This document shows, piece by piece, positions 50,956 through 59,488 of a DNA stretch of 64,000 nt (position 1 is its first letter; each line of letters opens with the position of its first letter). The translations under genes were made by a program, and so were the position numbers. The DNA is from Bacteroidales bacterium (lineage in GTDB: Bacteria > Bacteroidota > Bacteroidia > Bacteroidales > UBA932): NCBI GenBank assembly GCA_017400135.1, contig JAFPVJ010000007.1, positions 1 through 64,000 of the forward strand, read 5' to 3'. The notes under the pieces were generated by a model. That model made no database searches. It was given only the letters and a program-made list of their open reading frames with translations, and was not told the origin of the DNA.

Positions 50956-52326
50956 TTATTTGAATAAACTCTTGACCAGGGCGGGCACATCCGCCACCTT
51001 GACAACCTTGATCCCTGCCGGAGTCTTCTGCTCCAGGGACGAGAAAGCGGAAACGAAAATGCGGCTGAATCCCATCCGGGCCGCCTCCGAGATGCGGCGG
51101 TCGGTCTGGCCGACCGGCCGGATCTCGCCGCTCAGTCCTACCTCGCCCGCGAAGCAGACGTCGGAGGGGATGGCGAAATCGAAATTGGACGAAAGGACCG
51201 CACAGATCACCGCCAGGTCGCAGGCGGGATCCGTGACCCGCAGGCCGCCCGCCATGTTGAGGAACACATCCTTGGCGCTCAGATGGAAGCCGGCACGCTT
51301 CTCCAACACCGCCAGCAACATATTGAGCCGCCGCACGTCGTAGCCCGTCGCGCTGCGCTGAGCCGTACCGTACACGGCGCTGCTGACCAAGGCCTGGACC
51401 TCGAACAAAAAAGATCTTGTCCCGTCCAGCATGGCCGCGACCGCCGTTCCGCTGAGTCCCTGCTCGTGCATGGGCATCAGCAGTTCGGAAGGATTCAAGA
51501 CCGGACGCAACCCGGTGCCCGTCATCTCGAAGACCGCCAGTTCAGCCGTGGAGCCGAAGCGGTTCTTGATGCTTCGCAGGACGCGGTAGGAGCCTCTGTT
51601 CTCGCCTTCGAACTGCAGCACGACGTCGACGATGTGCTCCAGGATCTTCGGGCCGGCGATGTAACCGTCCTTGGTGATGTGGCCGATCAGGATCACGGCC
51701 ACCCCGCTCTCTTTGGCGAAACGCAGGAGCGTCGCCGCCACTTCCTTGATCTGGGTGACGGAGCCCGGCGTGGACTCCACGCTGCCCGTGTACATGGTCT
51801 GGACCGAGTCAACGATCATCAGCTGGGGCTTCACGGCCTCCGCTTCTTCCAGGATGTTTTCGATACAAGTCTCGCTGAAAATCAGGCAGTCGCTGCCGTC
51901 TCCGCCGAGGCGGTCGGCGCGCATCTTGACCTGGCGCACGCTTTCTTCACCGGTGACATAAAGGGTCTTCAGCTCCGGGCAGCCCAGGGGAATCTGGAGG
52001 GAAAGGGTGGACTTGCCAATGCCCGGCTCACCGCCGATCAGCACCAGCGACCCCGGCACGATGCCGCCGCCCAGGATGCGGTCCACCTCGGCGTTGCCCA
52101 GGGAGATGCGGGGTTCGTCCGCCGTCTGGATCTCCTTGAGCCGCTGCGGCCGGCGTACCGACCCCGCGGAAGTGTTCCGCGCCCGCTGAGGTCCGGCCTC
52201 CAGCACCTTCTCCACCATCGTATTCCATTCCCCGCAGGCAGGACAGCGTCCCATCCACTTGCTGCTCTCGTTGCCGCACGAAGTGCAGTACCAGAGCGAT
52301 TTGCTTTTCGATCCCATCGTCGCCAT
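50956..52326 (-). CDS. radA: DNA repair protein RadA
   Basis: A 456-residue RecA-like ATPase of recombination and branch migration. The N-terminal zinc finger is YCTSCGNESSKWMGRCPACG; Walker A is GGEPGIGKST; the RadA-specific KNRFGS motif is present (IKNRFGST); and the C-terminal Lon-protease-like domain follows (LSAKDVFLNMAGGLRV, LSGEIRPVGQ). All parts and the length are normal. A TAAATTTG box is upstream. ATG 52317 is an alternative start three codons further in. Confidence 0.97.
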   Translation of the reverse strand: MATMGSKSKSLWYCTSCGNESSKWMGRCPACGEWNTMVEKVLEAGPQRARNTSAGSVRRPQRLKEIQTADEPRISLGNAEVDRILGGGIVPGSLVLIGGEPGIGKSTLSLQIPLGCPELKTLYVTGEESVRQVKMRADRLGGDGSDCLIFSETCIENILEEAEAVKPQLMIVDSVQTMYTGSVESTPGSVTQIKEVAATLLRFAKESGVAVILIGHITKDGYIAGPKILEHIVDVVLQFEGENRGSYRVLRSIKNRFGSTAELAVFEMTGTGLRPVLNPSELLMPMHEQGLSGTAVAAMLDGTRSFLFEVQALVSSAVYGTAQRSATGYDVRRLNMLLAVLEKRAGFHLSAKDVFLNMAGGLRVTDPACDLAVICAVLSSNFDFAIPSDVCFAGEVGLSGEIRPVGQTDRRISEAARMGFSRIFVSAFSSLEQKTPAGIKVVKVADVPALVKSLFK

Positions 52327-52358
52327 TGTACAAAGCAGCCCTTTCGTGGGCTGGAAGA

Positions 52359-52366
52359 CAAATTTA
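52359..52366 (-). promoter_or_regulatory. -7 promoter box TAAATTTG for radA
   Basis: Exact consensus on the minus strand, 32 bases before ATG 52326, divergent from the mutL-side promoter. Confidence 0.55.
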
Positions 52367-52391
52367 ATAATTAAATGTGAAGTATTTTCAT

Positions 52392-52399
52392 TATTTTTG
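52392..52399 (+). promoter_or_regulatory. -7 promoter box TATTTTTG
   Basis: Exact consensus 26 bases before ATG 52426. It would drive the run of rightward genes from 52426 to 57052. Confidence 0.55.
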
Positions 52400-52425
52400 T
52401 TCGATCACCGAAGACAAAAAGAGTT

Positions 52426-52740
52426 ATGGGTATTTTCAATATGTTCGGCGAGCAGGAACACCGCGTGTTCAACTACAAGCCAATTTACTACGACGAGAAG
52501 AAAGAAGAGCGGAAACGCATGTTCGGGGCCGTGGACGGATCCCTGGACCGCGAGATGGAGAAAGCGAAGGAAGACGGCACCTACGTGCCCGGATCCTTCA
52601 TTAAGGAATCGATGCGGGAAGGACGCGAGCGCCGGACCCGTTCGCACGCCAACAAGGCCCAGAACATCATCGGCCTCGTGGGCCTGCTGCTGATCTTCAT
52701 CGTCCTCTTCTACATCGCCAAGTTCTATACCCTCCTGTAA
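52426..52740 (+). CDS. small membrane protein upstream of mutL
   Basis: A 104-residue protein with a charged N-terminal part (FNYKPIYYDEKKEERK) and one C-terminal transmembrane helix (about 82-100, IIGLVGLLLIFIVLFYI). I recall the same kind of protein next to mutL in many Bacteroidota; no function is known. Its stop overlaps the mutL ATG by one base, so translation is coupled. Confidence 0.82.
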   Translation: MGIFNMFGEQEHRVFNYKPIYYDEKKEERKRMFGAVDGSLDREMEKAKEDGTYVPGSFIKESMREGRERRTRSHANKAQNIIGLVGLLLIFIVLFYIAKFYTLL

Positions 52741-54572
52741 TGGGCGCGCTAAAGATCCTACCCGGCAACATCGCCAACATGATCGCGGCGGGCGAAGTCG
52801 TGCAGCGGCCCGCTTCCGTCGTGAAGGAATTGATGGAGAATGCCGTCGATGCCGGCGCCACCTCCGTGACCGTGGCCGTCACGGATGCGGGCCGGACTTT
52901 GATTCAGGTGATCGACAACGGCAGCGGCATGTCGCCGGACGACGCCCTGCTCTGCTTCGAGCGTCACGCGACCTCCAAGATCGCCACGGCCGAAGACCTG
53001 GAAAAAATCCTGACATACGGGTTCCGCGGAGAGGCCCTGGCCTCGATCGCAGCCGTTGCAGAGGTCACGCTGAAGACCCGCCGCCCCAAGGACGAAGTGG
53101 GTACGCAGGTGCGCATCACTTCCTTCAACCATATCGAGACGTCGCAGGTCGCCGCTCCGGTCGGATCCAATTTCGCGGTGCGCAACCTGTTCTACAACAC
53201 GCCGGCGCGGCGCAAGTTCCTCAAGAGTGACAACGTCGAGCTGAAGCACATCGTCGAGGAGTTCTCGCGCATCGCCCTGACCCGCCCGGACATCGCTTTC
53301 TCCCTGTCGCACAACGGGCGCGACCTCTATGTCCTGAAGCCGGCCAAGTCCCTGAAATTCAGGGCGCAGGACCTGCTGGGGGCCAACGTGGTCGGCGAGT
53401 TGGTGGACATCGAGGCCCAGACTTCGCTGGTGCGCATCACCGGTTTCGTCGGCCGGCCCGACACCGCCAAGAAGACGCTCGGCAACCAGTTCTTCTTCGT
53501 CAACGGGCGCTATTTCCGCAGTCCCTACCTGCACAAGGCGGTCATGAAGGCCTACGAGGATTTCATCCCGGAGGGATTCACCCCGTCCTACTTCCTGTAT
53601 CTGGACGTCGATCCGCATTCGGTGGACGTCAACATCCATCCGACCAAGACGGAGATCAAGTTCGAGGATGACTCGCTGGTCTTCCAGGTCCTGTACGCCA
53701 GCATCAAGGAGACCCTGGGCAAGCACGCCTTCGGGGCCAGCATCGACTTCAACACCGAAGGCGCCGTGCAGATGCCCGTGCTGGGACCCAATTTCGACCA
53801 ATATCATCCCACGACCTCGCCGGCGGTGGATTTCGATCCGAATTATAATCCTTTCGAGTCGTCCGGACCCGCTCCTTCCTTCGATTTCCCGCAGCAGACG
53901 GAGGCCGACCGACAGGCGGAGCGGAACGGCGGGAGCGGCTACGGAGGCGGAGGCATACTTCCGAAGACGCAGAACTACGGCAAGCTCTTCGAGGAAAGCG
54001 TTCTGCCTTCGACGCGCCTGCTTCTGATCCAGGACAAGTTCATCCTCACGCCCGTGAAGTCCGGCGTGATGGTCATCCGGGTCCGCCGGGCGCAGGAGCG
54101 CATCCTGTACGACCGTTTCCTGCGGGCGATGAACGCCGAACACCACGTGACCCAGACGGCCTTGTTCCCGGTCCAGGTCCAGGTGGGCGTGGAGAACCGC
54201 CTGCTCTTTGACGCCAATGCGGAACTGTTGCAGCGCCTGGGCTTCGACATCACGCCCTTCGGTACCGACACCATCGTCGTGAGCGGCGTGCCGGAAGGGT
54301 ATTCCTGCGAAGCGGGCAAGATTGAGACGATGGTCTACGACCTGCTGCTGATCCTGAGCGACAGCAGCAAGAGCCTCAAGGAGATGATGGACAGTTCGAC
54401 GGCGTTGAAGTTCGCCAAGCTGGGCGCTTCGACCGGCCGGAACATCGGTTCCACCCAGGAGGCGCAGGCCCTGGTCGACGCCCTGCTGAACTGCGAGAAC
54501 GCGGAATTCACCCCTTCGGGCCAGCGCATCCTCTCGATCCTGACCCTCGATGAATTGGAAAAAAGATTTTAG
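52740..54572 (+). CDS. mutL: DNA mismatch repair protein MutL
   Basis: A 610-residue mismatch-repair ATPase that links MutS to downstream steps. The N-terminal GHKL part is standard: IAAGEVVQRPASVVKELMENAVDAGA, DNGSGM, RHATSKI and YGFRGEALASIAAV. The C-terminal dimerisation domain starts near residue 420 after a linker rich in Pro/Gly/Ser. The endonuclease motif expected as DQHAxxERxxYE reads RVRRAQERILYD, so the Asp and His are missing, and no CPHGRP-type zinc motif is visible near the end. It may therefore lack nicking activity, or be a lineage variant. Downstream genes follow at close spacing. Confidence 0.95.
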   Translation: MGALKILPGNIANMIAAGEVVQRPASVVKELMENAVDAGATSVTVAVTDAGRTLIQVIDNGSGMSPDDALLCFERHATSKIATAEDLEKILTYGFRGEALASIAAVAEVTLKTRRPKDEVGTQVRITSFNHIETSQVAAPVGSNFAVRNLFYNTPARRKFLKSDNVELKHIVEEFSRIALTRPDIAFSLSHNGRDLYVLKPAKSLKFRAQDLLGANVVGELVDIEAQTSLVRITGFVGRPDTAKKTLGNQFFFVNGRYFRSPYLHKAVMKAYEDFIPEGFTPSYFLYLDVDPHSVDVNIHPTKTEIKFEDDSLVFQVLYASIKETLGKHAFGASIDFNTEGAVQMPVLGPNFDQYHPTTSPAVDFDPNYNPFESSGPAPSFDFPQQTEADRQAERNGGSGYGGGGILPKTQNYGKLFEESVLPSTRLLLIQDKFILTPVKSGVMVIRVRRAQERILYDRFLRAMNAEHHVTQTALFPVQVQVGVENRLLFDANAELLQRLGFDITPFGTDTIVVSGVPEGYSCEAGKIETMVYDLLLILSDSSKSLKEMMDSSTALKFAKLGASTGRNIGSTQEAQALVDALLNCENAEFTPSGQRILSILTLDELEKRF

Positions 54573-54574
54573 AC

Positions 54575-55246
54575 ATGGCTTTTCTTGACAATGTCCCGAA
54601 AGTGACGCGCAACCTCATCATCATCAACGTGCTGATGTTCATCGGCACGCTGCTGGCCGAGGAAACGATGATCAAGACTTTCGCGTTGTTTTATCCAACT
54701 TCACCCTTTTTCCACTGGTGGCAGTACATCACGCACATGTTCATGCACGGCGGGTGGTGGCACATCTTCTTCAACATGTATTCCCTGTTCATCTTCGGCT
54801 CTGTCCTGGAGCGGATCATCGGGGAGAAGAAGTTCCTGATCTTCTATTTCGTCTGCGGACTGGGAGCGGTCGCGCTCCACACGGGGGTCCAGTATCTCCA
54901 GGCGCAGAGCTACATGGCGGAGATCGCGAAAGGCTCGAAAGAGGCGATGGAGGCTTACCAGGTTTTGAAGATGACGCCGACGGTTGGCGCCTCGGGTGCC
55001 ATCTACGGCCTGCTGATCGGTTATGCGATGCTGTTCCCGAACGCGCAGCTGACGCTGATCTTCCCGCCCATCACGCTGAGCGCGAAGTGGTGGATCATCA
55101 TTTTTGCCGCAATCGAGCTGGTGACGGGCGTGACCGGGGTCGCTTCGGGCATCGCGCATTTCGCGCACCTGGGCGGCATGTTGTTCGGTTTCTTGCTAAT
55201 CCGGTACTGGCGCAGGAAGGGGACGTTGTTCCCGAATTCTTATTAG
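54575..55246 (+). CDS. rhomboid family intramembrane serine protease
   Basis: A 223-residue six-helix membrane protease. The catalytic Ser140 lies in GASGAIYG, and the catalytic His198 in AHLGG; HMFMHGGWWHIFFNM carries the conserved loop-1 and HxxxN features. It starts two bases after mutL. Substrates unknown. In Bacteroidota a rhomboid gene is commonly next to mutL, as I recall. Confidence 0.93.
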   Translation: MAFLDNVPKVTRNLIIINVLMFIGTLLAEETMIKTFALFYPTSPFFHWWQYITHMFMHGGWWHIFFNMYSLFIFGSVLERIIGEKKFLIFYFVCGLGAVALHTGVQYLQAQSYMAEIAKGSKEAMEAYQVLKMTPTVGASGAIYGLLIGYAMLFPNAQLTLIFPPITLSAKWWIIIFAAIELVTGVTGVASGIAHFAHLGGMLFGFLLIRYWRRKGTLFPNSY

Positions 55247-55249
55247 CGT

Positions 55250-55831
55250 ATGAATACGGCTGAGGTTTTGAAGGAGGCGCTTGCGGCGCTGAGGGCTGGG
55301 GGCGTGATCCTGTATCCGACCGATACGGTCTGGGGCATCGGGTGCGACGCGACGAATCCGGAGGCGGTCTCACGGGTGTATGCGATCAAGCGGCGAAGTG
55401 AGGCGAAGTCGCTGGTGCTACTGGCGTCGGATCTGGATATGGTGGCGCGGTATGTGAAGGCGGTGCCGAACATTGCAATCGATCTGGTGGAGGTGAACGA
55501 CCGGCCGATGACGCTGATCTATCCCGGCGCAATCGTTGGAGCTTATGGTTTGGCCGAAAATGTCGTTGCAGAAGACGGGAGTGTCGGGATAAGAATACCG
55601 ATGATGGATTTCTGTCGGGAGTTGGTCCGTAAGCTGGGGCGGCCGCTGGTGTCGACTTCGGCCAATGTTTCCGGAGAGGCGACGCCGCGACGGTTTGCGG
55701 AGATTCCGGAGGAGATACGCTCAGCGGTGGACTATGTCGTGCCGGCAGCGCTGGAGCGCGGGGCGACCGGGACCGCTTCGCAGATCATCAAGGTAGGGCT
55801 GGGCGGCGAAGTTGAAATCATCCGGGCCTGA
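55250..55831 (+). CDS. L-threonylcarbamoyladenylate synthase-type protein (Sua5/YciO/YrdC)
   Basis: A 193-residue YrdC-domain protein that would make threonylcarbamoyl-AMP for the t6A modification of tRNAs. The family features are GGVILYPTDTVWGIGCDATN, VYAIKRRSEAKSLVLL, DRPMTLIYPGA, VGIRIPMMDFC and STSANVSGEATP. The length fits the single-domain TsaC/YwlC type. It starts three bases after the rhomboid stop. YciO-type members have an uncertain role, so the specific symbol is left out. Confidence 0.9.
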   Translation: MNTAEVLKEALAALRAGGVILYPTDTVWGIGCDATNPEAVSRVYAIKRRSEAKSLVLLASDLDMVARYVKAVPNIAIDLVEVNDRPMTLIYPGAIVGAYGLAENVVAEDGSVGIRIPMMDFCRELVRKLGRPLVSTSANVSGEATPRRFAEIPEEIRSAVDYVVPAALERGATGTASQIIKVGLGGEVEIIRA

Positions 55832-55832
55832 T

Positions 55833-56546
55833 ATGGAAGTTTTTTATTCACGGTCTTTCGAAGGCGGCTTTTGCACGTTGGATCTGGAGGAGTCCGGACA
55901 CTGCGTGCGGGTGCTGCGGCACCGCGAGGGTGACGAGATCTTCGTCATCGACGGCGAAGGGACCCTGTACACCTGCGTGCTGACGGAGGCTTCGCCCAAG
56001 GCGGCCGTGGCGAGGGTGGTCAAGGAGGAGCCCGACTGGGGGGCGCATCCGTATTGGCTGCAGATGGCGGTATGTCCGACCAAGAATCTGGACCGTTACG
56101 AGTGGTTCGCGGAGAAAGCGACGGAGCTGGGCCTGGATGAAATCGTGCCGGTGATTGGGGAGCATTCGGAGCGTCGGGTCTTCAAGCCGGAGCGCCTGCG
56201 CCGCATCTTGCTCTCGGCCTCCAAGCAGTCGCTGAAGGGCGCCATCCCGACGGTCGCCGAGCCCCTTTCGGTGAAGGAATTCATCCGCGCCTCCTCCCCC
56301 GACGACCTCCGTCTGATCTGCTGCTGCTTCGAAGGCGAAGTCCCCCGCCTATCCATCAACGACGTCCTGGCCGGTGGGCAAGCACGTATCGTCGTGCTGA
56401 TCGGGCCGGAAGGCGATTTTTCGAGAGAAGAAGCGGCCCTGGCGATCCAGGCCGGCTTCATCCCCGTCCACCTCGGCCCCTCCCGCCTCCGCACCGAAAC
56501 CGCCGCCCTCACCGCCGTCGAAGCCGTCTACCTTCACCACATCTAG
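55833..56546 (+). CDS. rsmE: 16S rRNA (uracil1498-N3)-methyltransferase RsmE
   Basis: A 237-residue SPOUT-fold methyltransferase acting on U1498 of 16S rRNA. An N-terminal PUA-like part (HCVRVLRHREGDEIFVIDGEG) is followed by the SPOUT domain with CPTKNLDRYEWFAEKATELGLDEI, the knot motif VLIGPEGDFSREE and the C-terminal HLGPSRLRTETAALTAV. The ATG at 55833, one base after the preceding stop, is used in place of an overlapping earlier start. Normal length. Confidence 0.95.
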   Translation: MEVFYSRSFEGGFCTLDLEESGHCVRVLRHREGDEIFVIDGEGTLYTCVLTEASPKAAVARVVKEEPDWGAHPYWLQMAVCPTKNLDRYEWFAEKATELGLDEIVPVIGEHSERRVFKPERLRRILLSASKQSLKGAIPTVAEPLSVKEFIRASSPDDLRLICCCFEGEVPRLSINDVLAGGQARIVVLIGPEGDFSREEAALAIQAGFIPVHLGPSRLRTETAALTAVEAVYLHHI

Positions 56547-56560
56547 TCCCCGCCAGAACC

Positions 56561-57052
56561 ATGTACATCGGCCTCCTCTCCGACACCCACGGCGTCTTCG
56601 ACCCCGCCTTCAAGGAATTCCTCCAGCCCTGCGACCAACTCTGGCACGCCGGAGACTTCGGCGGCGGCCTGGAGACCGCCAAGGAGATTGCGGCCTTCAA
56701 GCCCCTGATCGGCGTCTACGGCAACTGCGACGACTACAACCTGCGTTACGAATATCCCGGCCACCGCTTCTTCGAATGCGAAGGAATGACCGTCCTGATG
56801 ACCCATATCGGCGGACATCCCGGGCGCTATGACTACCGCGCCCAGGCGCTTATCGAGCGCTTCCGGCCCCAGGTCTTCGTCTGCGGCCATTCCCACATCC
56901 TGCGGGTCGAATACGACAAGCACTACGAGATGATGACCCTCAATCCCGGCGCCGCCGGCATCCAGGGCTGGCACACCGTCCGCACCGCCCTCCGCTTCCG
57001 CATTGAGGCCGGCGAAATCAAAGACATGGAAGTCCTCAACGTCCCCCGCTAG
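56561..57052 (+). CDS. YfcE/MJ0936-type metallophosphoesterase
   Basis: A 163-residue calcineurin-like phosphoesterase. The metal-binding motifs are SDTHG (residues 7-11), HAGDFG, YGNCD, MTHIGGHPG and CGHSHI. The family cleaves phosphodiesters of unknown natural substrates. It is the last gene of the rightward run that starts at 52426, and its stop overlaps the stop of the convergent TolC-like gene by four bases. Confidence 0.92.
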   Translation: MYIGLLSDTHGVFDPAFKEFLQPCDQLWHAGDFGGGLETAKEIAAFKPLIGVYGNCDDYNLRYEYPGHRFFECEGMTVLMTHIGGHPGRYDYRAQALIERFRPQVFVCGHSHILRVEYDKHYEMMTLNPGAAGIQGWHTVRTALRFRIEAGEIKDMEVLNVPR

Positions 57053-58368
57053 AACGTCAGCGGACGGCCGCGGTAGAAGTCAATCAGACGGGACTGGTAG
57101 AGTTGCTCGTAGCGGGCACGGGCACAGTTGGAAGCTGCCTCGAGATAACGGGCTTTGGCTTCGTTGAATTCCGTGATGTTCGCCTGCCCGATCTCATATT
57201 TGGCAGAAGTCAGACGGAAAGCCTCCTCGGCGGAACGCGCAGCCTCTTCGCTGCTGCGGTACTTCTCCTGAGAAGCGACGGCATTGTAATACGCCTGCTG
57301 AATCTCCTTGTACAAGCTCTTCTTGACATTCTCCAGCTGCAGTTCCTGGTTCCGGTATGACAGTTCGGCCGAACGGAGATTGTTGCGGTTGGAGAAACGC
57401 GTGAAGATCGGCACGCTCAGGCTCAGGCCCAGGTACTGGCTGAAGTTATTCTTCATCTGGTCGATGAACTTGGCGGATCCCAGGCCCGAAGAAGTATAAT
57501 AGTTGGAGCCGATGCCCCCGCTCAGCGACAGGGAAGGAAGGAAAGCACCCTTTGCCAGGTCGATGTTGGTCTTGGCATAATCCAGCCGAATTCTCTCCGC
57601 CTCGATGGCCGGCTTGACCGACACCGCCTCGGCGTAGATGTCCTCCGGAAGCGGCAACAGGCCCGGCAGCAGCGACTCCTCGGAAGGCACGACCACGTCG
57701 AAACCCTCGGGCGAAGGCAGCTCCAGCAACTGGGTCAGCTCCAGCAAAGCCAGGGACAGCGTCCCCTCCGCCTGCACAGCCGTCGAACGGCTCTGGGCAA
57801 GCGTCGCCTTCTGGGCGGCCACCTCGGCACCGGACGCACGGCCCAGCCGGGCCATTTCCTCCAGCCGGTCTACCTGAAGAGAATCGATGTCCACCTGCCT
57901 CAAAGCCACGTCCAGGATCTCCTTGTCGTAGAGAATCTGCACGTATGCCTGCGCCACGGCGACCCGGATGTCGTCGCGCGCCTTCTCCAGGTCCACCGTC
58001 GCCGCAGCCAGGTTCAGCTTGCTCAGCGCGATGTTGTTCTTGATCTGGAAACCTTGGAAAAGCGGCACGTCCGATCCCAGGCTGAAACCTGTGGACGTCG
58101 TATTGGTATTGGCGTAGGTATTGTCCGCGGTCAGGCCGCGGCCGAAAGAGAAGTTCTGCGAGGCGCTGCCGCTCAGGGAAGGCAGGCGCCGTGCCTCGGC
58201 CGTATTGAGCTCGATCTCGCGCTGGGCGGTGTTGAGTTCGTTCTGCTGGACCGTGATATTGTGGTCCAGCGCATAGTCGATGCATTGCGACAGGGTCCAG
58301 GGACCTTCCTGCGCCCCGGCGCCGGCAGCCAAAACAAGGGCCGCCACTGCCAAAATCATCCGTCTCAT
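57049..58368 (-). CDS. TolC family outer membrane efflux protein
   Basis: A 439-residue outer membrane channel. Signal peptide MRRMILAVAALVLAAGAGAQ; then the two-fold repeat of TolC-like coiled-coil helices (LSQCIDYALDHNITVQQNELN, AQAYVQILYDKEILDVALRQ, then GLSLSVPIFTRFSNRNNLRSAEL and the second helical pair). It is the last gene of a five-gene exporter operon and starts one base after the adaptor stop. It would let substrates pass the outer membrane. Confidence 0.93.
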   Translation of the reverse strand: MRRMILAVAALVLAAGAGAQEGPWTLSQCIDYALDHNITVQQNELNTAQREIELNTAEARRLPSLSGSASQNFSFGRGLTADNTYANTNTTSTGFSLGSDVPLFQGFQIKNNIALSKLNLAAATVDLEKARDDIRVAVAQAYVQILYDKEILDVALRQVDIDSLQVDRLEEMARLGRASGAEVAAQKATLAQSRSTAVQAEGTLSLALLELTQLLELPSPEGFDVVVPSEESLLPGLLPLPEDIYAEAVSVKPAIEAERIRLDYAKTNIDLAKGAFLPSLSLSGGIGSNYYTSSGLGSAKFIDQMKNNFSQYLGLSLSVPIFTRFSNRNNLRSAELSYRNQELQLENVKKSLYKEIQQAYYNAVASQEKYRSSEEAARSAEEAFRLTSAKYEIGQANITEFNEAKARYLEAASNCARARYEQLYQSRLIDFYRGRPLTF

Positions 58369-58369
58369 C

Positions 58370-59473
58370 TTACTTCTTTTTCTTTTCTTCGAAAATCTGG
58401 TTGCCCCGGACCGTCTGGCCCAGATTCACCCCCTCCTTGATCTCGATACGGATGCCGTCGCTCAGACCCGTCTTGACCGGCGTACGCACATAGTCGGCGC
58501 CCTCCCCTTTCACATAGACGAAGGTCGAATCACCGGCGAATTCCAGCGCGCTCTCCGGCACGGAAAGCACCTGGGCGACTTCCTGAAGGACAATCTCGGC
58601 ATTGGCGCTGTATCCCGAGCGTATCGTCTGGTCCGCCGGGACCGTGACCGCCGCCTTGATCTCGAACTGGTTGGTGCCGTTGTTCTCCACCGCCTTCGGC
58701 GAAATGTACTCCAGGGTCGCATCGAAGGAATAATCCTGCAGGGCGCCGATGGTGATGATCACGGGCATCCCTTCCGACAGGGAGCCGACCTCGGTCTCGT
58801 CGATGTTGCCGTCGAAGATCAGGTCGTTCATGTTCGCCACCGTAGCGACCGTGGTACCCTCGTTGAGCGTATTGGCCTGGATGACGGAATTACCCACTTT
58901 GACCGGGATGTCCAGGATCAGGCCCGAGATCGTCGAGCGCACCAGGGTGGAACTCCCGGTCTTGTTGGACGAGGAGACACCGTCCCGGATGACCTCCAGG
59001 GCGTCCTTGGCGGCCGCACGTTCCTCTTTCGCCTGATTTAGCGCCTGGAGCACTTTCTCGTACTCGTCCGCACTTACCAGTTTCTGGTCGTAGAGCGCCT
59101 TTTCACGGTCGTAGTTGGTCTGCGCCTGCCTGAGATTGATGTCAGCAAGCCGTACGCGGCTCTGGGCGGAACTCAGGGAATTCATGTCCGGAATCACCTT
59201 CAACTTGGCGATGACCTCGTTTTCCTTCACTTCCTGGCCCGCTTCCTTGTACAGTTCGGAAATGATGCCGTTGATCTGGGGCTTGATGTTGACCTCGTCG
59301 CGCGGCTGGATCTTGCCCGTCACGACGGTCGTGCGCCGGATGTCGGCGTTCTCGACCTGCAAATCCTGATACTTGACCTCCTTCGGACGGGATTTCTTGT
59401 ACAGGAAGACAAAGGTCCCGATGAAGAGCAACGCCACCAGGGCGATCAAAAAATACCTGAAAAACTTTTTCAT
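58370..59473 (-). CDS. periplasmic adaptor (HlyD/MFP family) of a MacAB-type exporter
   Basis: A 367-residue membrane fusion protein. One N-terminal helix (about 6-26) anchors it; then the beta-barrel/lipoyl/coiled-coil hairpin layout: GKIQPRDEVNIKPQINGIISELY, AGQEVKENEVIAKL, the hairpin about 95-170 rich in Ala/Gln/Glu, ISGLILDIPVKVGNSV, and VPESALEF with the closing domain. It connects the ABC permeases to the TolC-like channel. Spacing: 15 bases after the upstream permease, one before the TolC gene. Confidence 0.93.
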   Translation of the reverse strand: MKKFFRYFLIALVALLFIGTFVFLYKKSRPKEVKYQDLQVENADIRRTTVVTGKIQPRDEVNIKPQINGIISELYKEAGQEVKENEVIAKLKVIPDMNSLSSAQSRVRLADINLRQAQTNYDREKALYDQKLVSADEYEKVLQALNQAKEERAAAKDALEVIRDGVSSSNKTGSSTLVRSTISGLILDIPVKVGNSVIQANTLNEGTTVATVANMNDLIFDGNIDETEVGSLSEGMPVIITIGALQDYSFDATLEYISPKAVENNGTNQFEIKAAVTVPADQTIRSGYSANAEIVLQEVAQVLSVPESALEFAGDSTFVYVKGEGADYVRTPVKTGLSDGIRIEIKEGVNLGQTVRGNQIFEEKKKK

Positions 59474-59488
59474 ATCGTTTACTTATTA

